Shown here piece by piece: positions 62,265 to 64,000 of a DNA stretch of 64,000 bases. Source of the stretch: Gemmatimonadetes bacterium T265 (lineage in GTDB: Bacteria; Gemmatimonadota; Gemmatimonadetes; Gemmatimonadales; Gemmatimonadaceae). The notes under the pieces were generated by a model. That model ran no database searches, was not told where the DNA came from, and was given only the letters and a program-made list of their open reading frames with translations. Numbering within the stretch: the first letter of the stretch is position 1; each line of letters begins with the position of its first letter. Location of the stretch: assembly GCA_019973575.1 (NCBI GenBank), contig BPUI01000001.1, positions 1,438,342 to 1,502,341 of the forward strand, in the 5' to 3' direction. Both the position numbers and the translations under genes were made by a program.

Positions 62265-63629
62265 ATGCACGAGGCAGAGATGCCCGAGGTTGGGATAATC
62301 GCGGGGCGTCGGCTCGCGCTCGCGTGGGTGGTCGGCGGCGCGGCGCTGGCGGCCGCGTGTACGGCGTCGCGCCCGGCGCCGGCGCCCGCCCCCACGCCCG
62401 TCGCGGCCGCGCCGGCGCCGCCCGAGACGACGCTCGCGGCGCTCCCGGCGCCCCGGGACACGGCCCTGGTACCCACGCCGGCGCCCACCCCGCCTCCGGC
62501 CGCCCCGGCGCCGCCCCAGCCCCTCGCGCTCGACTCGGCGCCCCCGGTCGATCCCACCGACGCGAGCGGGCGCGTGCGGTGGATCGGGCGCGAGGCGGAC
62601 CGCACCCTCGCGCCCGAGGACCGCACGCTCCTGCGCACGGTGTTCGGGATCGACGACGTGCGGCGGATCTACATCCCGACCACCACGCCGGACGACGTCC
62701 TGCGCTACGCCGCGCACGCACCCGGCTGCCCGGACGGTGGTGGCCCGAACGACGGGCAACCGACGACGCGGGGCGGGGCGTGCCGGATCGTCGGCGTGCG
62801 CATCGGCCTGGCCGCGCCGCGCGACCCGGGCGAGACGTGGGACGCGTTCACCGGGCGCGTCGAGCACGGCGGCCCGCGCGCCTGGACGTCGGCCGGCGGC
62901 CGCACGGCCTACGCGGGCCTCGACGCGCTCGACCCCGACGCGCGCCCCGCGTTCGAGCGCATGATCGCGGACGCGCGCGACGCAGGGTTCCCGGTGCACG
63001 TGCGCGAGACCTACCGCACCCCCGAGCGCCAGGCCGCCATCCTCGCCCGCAACGACGGCCGCACCACCACGCTGACCTCTGCGCACTCGCTCGGGCGCGC
63101 GGTCGACATCTCGATCGGCGACGGGCGCGTTAGCCGCCGCTCGACGCACCGCACCTGGGTCGAGTTCCGCCGCTGGGTGCTGGGGCAACAGAACGGGGCG
63201 TTCCGCCTCATCGGCACGCCCGAGAGCACGTGGGACTGGCCGCACATCGAGTACGTCGGCGCGACCAGCGGCGCACCCCTCGGCTACCGCACCCTGGACG
63301 CGCTCGTCGCCGCGGCACGGGCGTGCCGCGCGGGGGCATCGACCGACGCGGAAGCTGCCGAACGGTGCACGCGCGCGTCGCCCCGGCCGGCGGAGGGCGT
63401 GGCGACGATGACGGTGTCGGACGACGAGCCGGTCGCCCGCTCGCGGCGGGGGCGGCGGCACGGGCGGCACGGCAGCCGCCACAGCGGCCGGCACGAGAGC
63501 CGGCACGCCGGGCGCGCGCACGGGGCACGATCGGCGGGAGGCGGCACGCACCACGGCGGCACCAAACACGGGTCGCACGCGGGCTCGTCCAAATCCTCCA
63601 AGTTGTCGAAACACCGGCGGCGGTCGTGA
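62265..63629 (+). CDS. M15-type (VanY-like) carboxypeptidase lipoprotein with His/Arg-rich tail
   Basis: 454 residues. Lipobox AALAAACTAS near residue 28, then a 60-residue Pro/Ala linker. Peptidase domain: FERMIADARDAGFPVHVRETYRTPERQ, SAHSLGRAVDISIG with the zinc His and Asp, and TWDWPHIEY with the third ligand, the M15 set. Residues about 385-454 are an unusual tail of His, Arg, Ser and Gly (RRHGRHGSRHSGRHESRH). Expected to trim peptidoglycan stem peptides. ATG 62265 has GGAGGGGGA upstream; its stop overlaps the next GTG. Confidence 0.85.
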   Translation: MHEAEMPEVGIIAGRRLALAWVVGGAALAAACTASRPAPAPAPTPVAAAPAPPETTLAALPAPRDTALVPTPAPTPPPAAPAPPQPLALDSAPPVDPTDASGRVRWIGREADRTLAPEDRTLLRTVFGIDDVRRIYIPTTTPDDVLRYAAHAPGCPDGGGPNDGQPTTRGGACRIVGVRIGLAAPRDPGETWDAFTGRVEHGGPRAWTSAGGRTAYAGLDALDPDARPAFERMIADARDAGFPVHVRETYRTPERQAAILARNDGRTTTLTSAHSLGRAVDISIGDGRVSRRSTHRTWVEFRRWVLGQQNGAFRLIGTPESTWDWPHIEYVGATSGAPLGYRTLDALVAAARACRAGASTDAEAAERCTRASPRPAEGVATMTVSDDEPVARSRRGRRHGRHGSRHSGRHESRHAGRAHGARSAGGGTHHGGTKHGSHAGSSKSSKLSKHRRRS

Positions 63630-64000
63630 CACCCGCGGGGCGCCGGAGCTGTTGGGCCGCGCTGCCCACGGCCGTCCTCGTCGTGGGTGCGCTCACGGCG
63701 GGGGCGAGCGCGCAGGACGACGCGCAGGCCCGGACCGCCACCTGCGGCGGCCAGCGCTACTCCTACACGCTCGAGACGCCGGCGAGTGCCGGGGACGGCG
63801 CGCCCCGGCCGGCAATCCTGCTGCTCCGCGGCGCGGGCGGGTGCGGCGCCGGCATGCTCGCCGCCTGGCGGCCGACTGCCGCGCGCGAGCGCCTCGTCCT
63901 CATCGCCCCCGACCTGCCGACCAGCGCCGCGTTCGAGCCCGTCGCGCCCGCCGTCTTCCGGTGCATGGTCGCCGACGCCCGGCGCGTCGCGGCGATCGAC
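63626..64000 (+). CDS. Secreted alpha/beta-hydrolase-like protein, partial (runs off the window)
   Basis: 125 residues visible, GTG start coupled to the peptidase stop (GTGA). Signal peptide ending at GASAQ, then CGGQRYSYTLETPASAGDG, ILLLRGAGGCGAGMLAAWRP and LVLIAPDLPTSAAFEP, the beginning of a polyhydroxybutyrate-depolymerase/feruloyl-esterase-like fold (oxyanion region). The nucleophile elbow lies beyond the end. Confidence 0.7.
   Translation, partial: MTPAGRRSCWAALPTAVLVVGALTAGASAQDDAQARTATCGGQRYSYTLETPASAGDGAPRPAILLLRGAGGCGAGMLAAWRPTAARERLVLIAPDLPTSAAFEPVAPAVFRCMVADARRVAAID

Noticed and set aside
58490-62638. 1382-codon open frame on the minus strand
   Set aside because: It is antisense to the PQQ dehydrogenase, ABC-F and M15 peptidase genes, which have clear family motifs; its product is Arg/Ala/Val-rich nonsense produced by third-position GC bias.

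Overview
The window is a very GC-rich (about 73% by eye) stretch of bacterial chromosome. GTG starts are common, and 4-nt stop/start overlaps of the GTGA type are frequent. Gene content (TonB-dependent uptake, stand-alone TonB plug lipoprotein, secreted PD40 protein, RepA-like initiator, LytS/LytTR pair, PQQ dehydrogenase, CPBP-free lipid genes) best fits a Gemmatimonadota-like, aerobic, diderm bacterium. That placement is inference from gene style; no rRNA or tRNA was seen.

Layout. 0-3.6 kb: MBL-fold nuclease and a large membrane protein. 3.9-9.9 kb: arginine block, with argG-argH on the minus strand, an ARG-box promoter in front of argG, and argR, interleaved with a TonB plug lipoprotein, a four-helix-bundle protein and a RepA-like protein. 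10-14 kb: CtpA-type protease, Ogt/MGMT and a secreted beta-propeller protein. 14.3-24.8 kb: cobalamin block. A cobalamin riboswitch drives btuF-btuC-btuD-btuB-cobO-(bluB-cobT fusion)-cobS-cobC on the minus strand, with cobU divergent. Together these import corrinoids, adenosylate them, make DMB aerobically and assemble the nucleotide loop. No ring-synthesis genes are present, so it is an uptake/salvage operon.

25-33 kb: NTF2-like and LEA14-like lipoproteins, a hybrid sensor kinase, a PHP-domain membrane protein and a GT9 glycosyltransferase, then about 1 kb of truncated accessory genes. 33-41.6 kb: a HAD-deaminase fusion, VOC protein, a 50-aa membrane protein, an OmpR-type regulator, three proteins of unknown role and a YheT-type hydrolase. 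41.6-51.4 kb: nine collinear genes (small membrane protein, HAD phosphatase, nucleotidyltransferase, ATP-grasp, class III aminotransferase, CDP-alcohol phosphatidyltransferase, Gfo/Idh oxidoreductase, secreted CocE hydrolase, LPG-synthase-type membrane protein). They look like a pathway for an amino-modified polar-lipid or phosphodiester compound. 51.7-64 kb: acetyltransferase, DoxX, CutC, VOC, ArsC-like, LytTR/LytS pair, PQQ dehydrogenase, ABC-F, M15 peptidase and the start of a secreted hydrolase.

The most unusual content is repetitive. (1) Two elements made of 14-bp units, in inverted orientation around a 34-bp spacer (5291-5534 and 40306-40479). (2) A heptamer GTTAGGC/GCCTAAC found about 40 times, mostly as in-frame TTA-GGC (Leu-Gly), and absent from 32.5-46 kb. 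(3) A dispersed, partly palindromic intergenic repeat (3 copies). (4) Two REP-like palindrome pairs that have entered coding sequence. (5) Other long inverted repeats at 51.3-51.7 and 58.0 kb.
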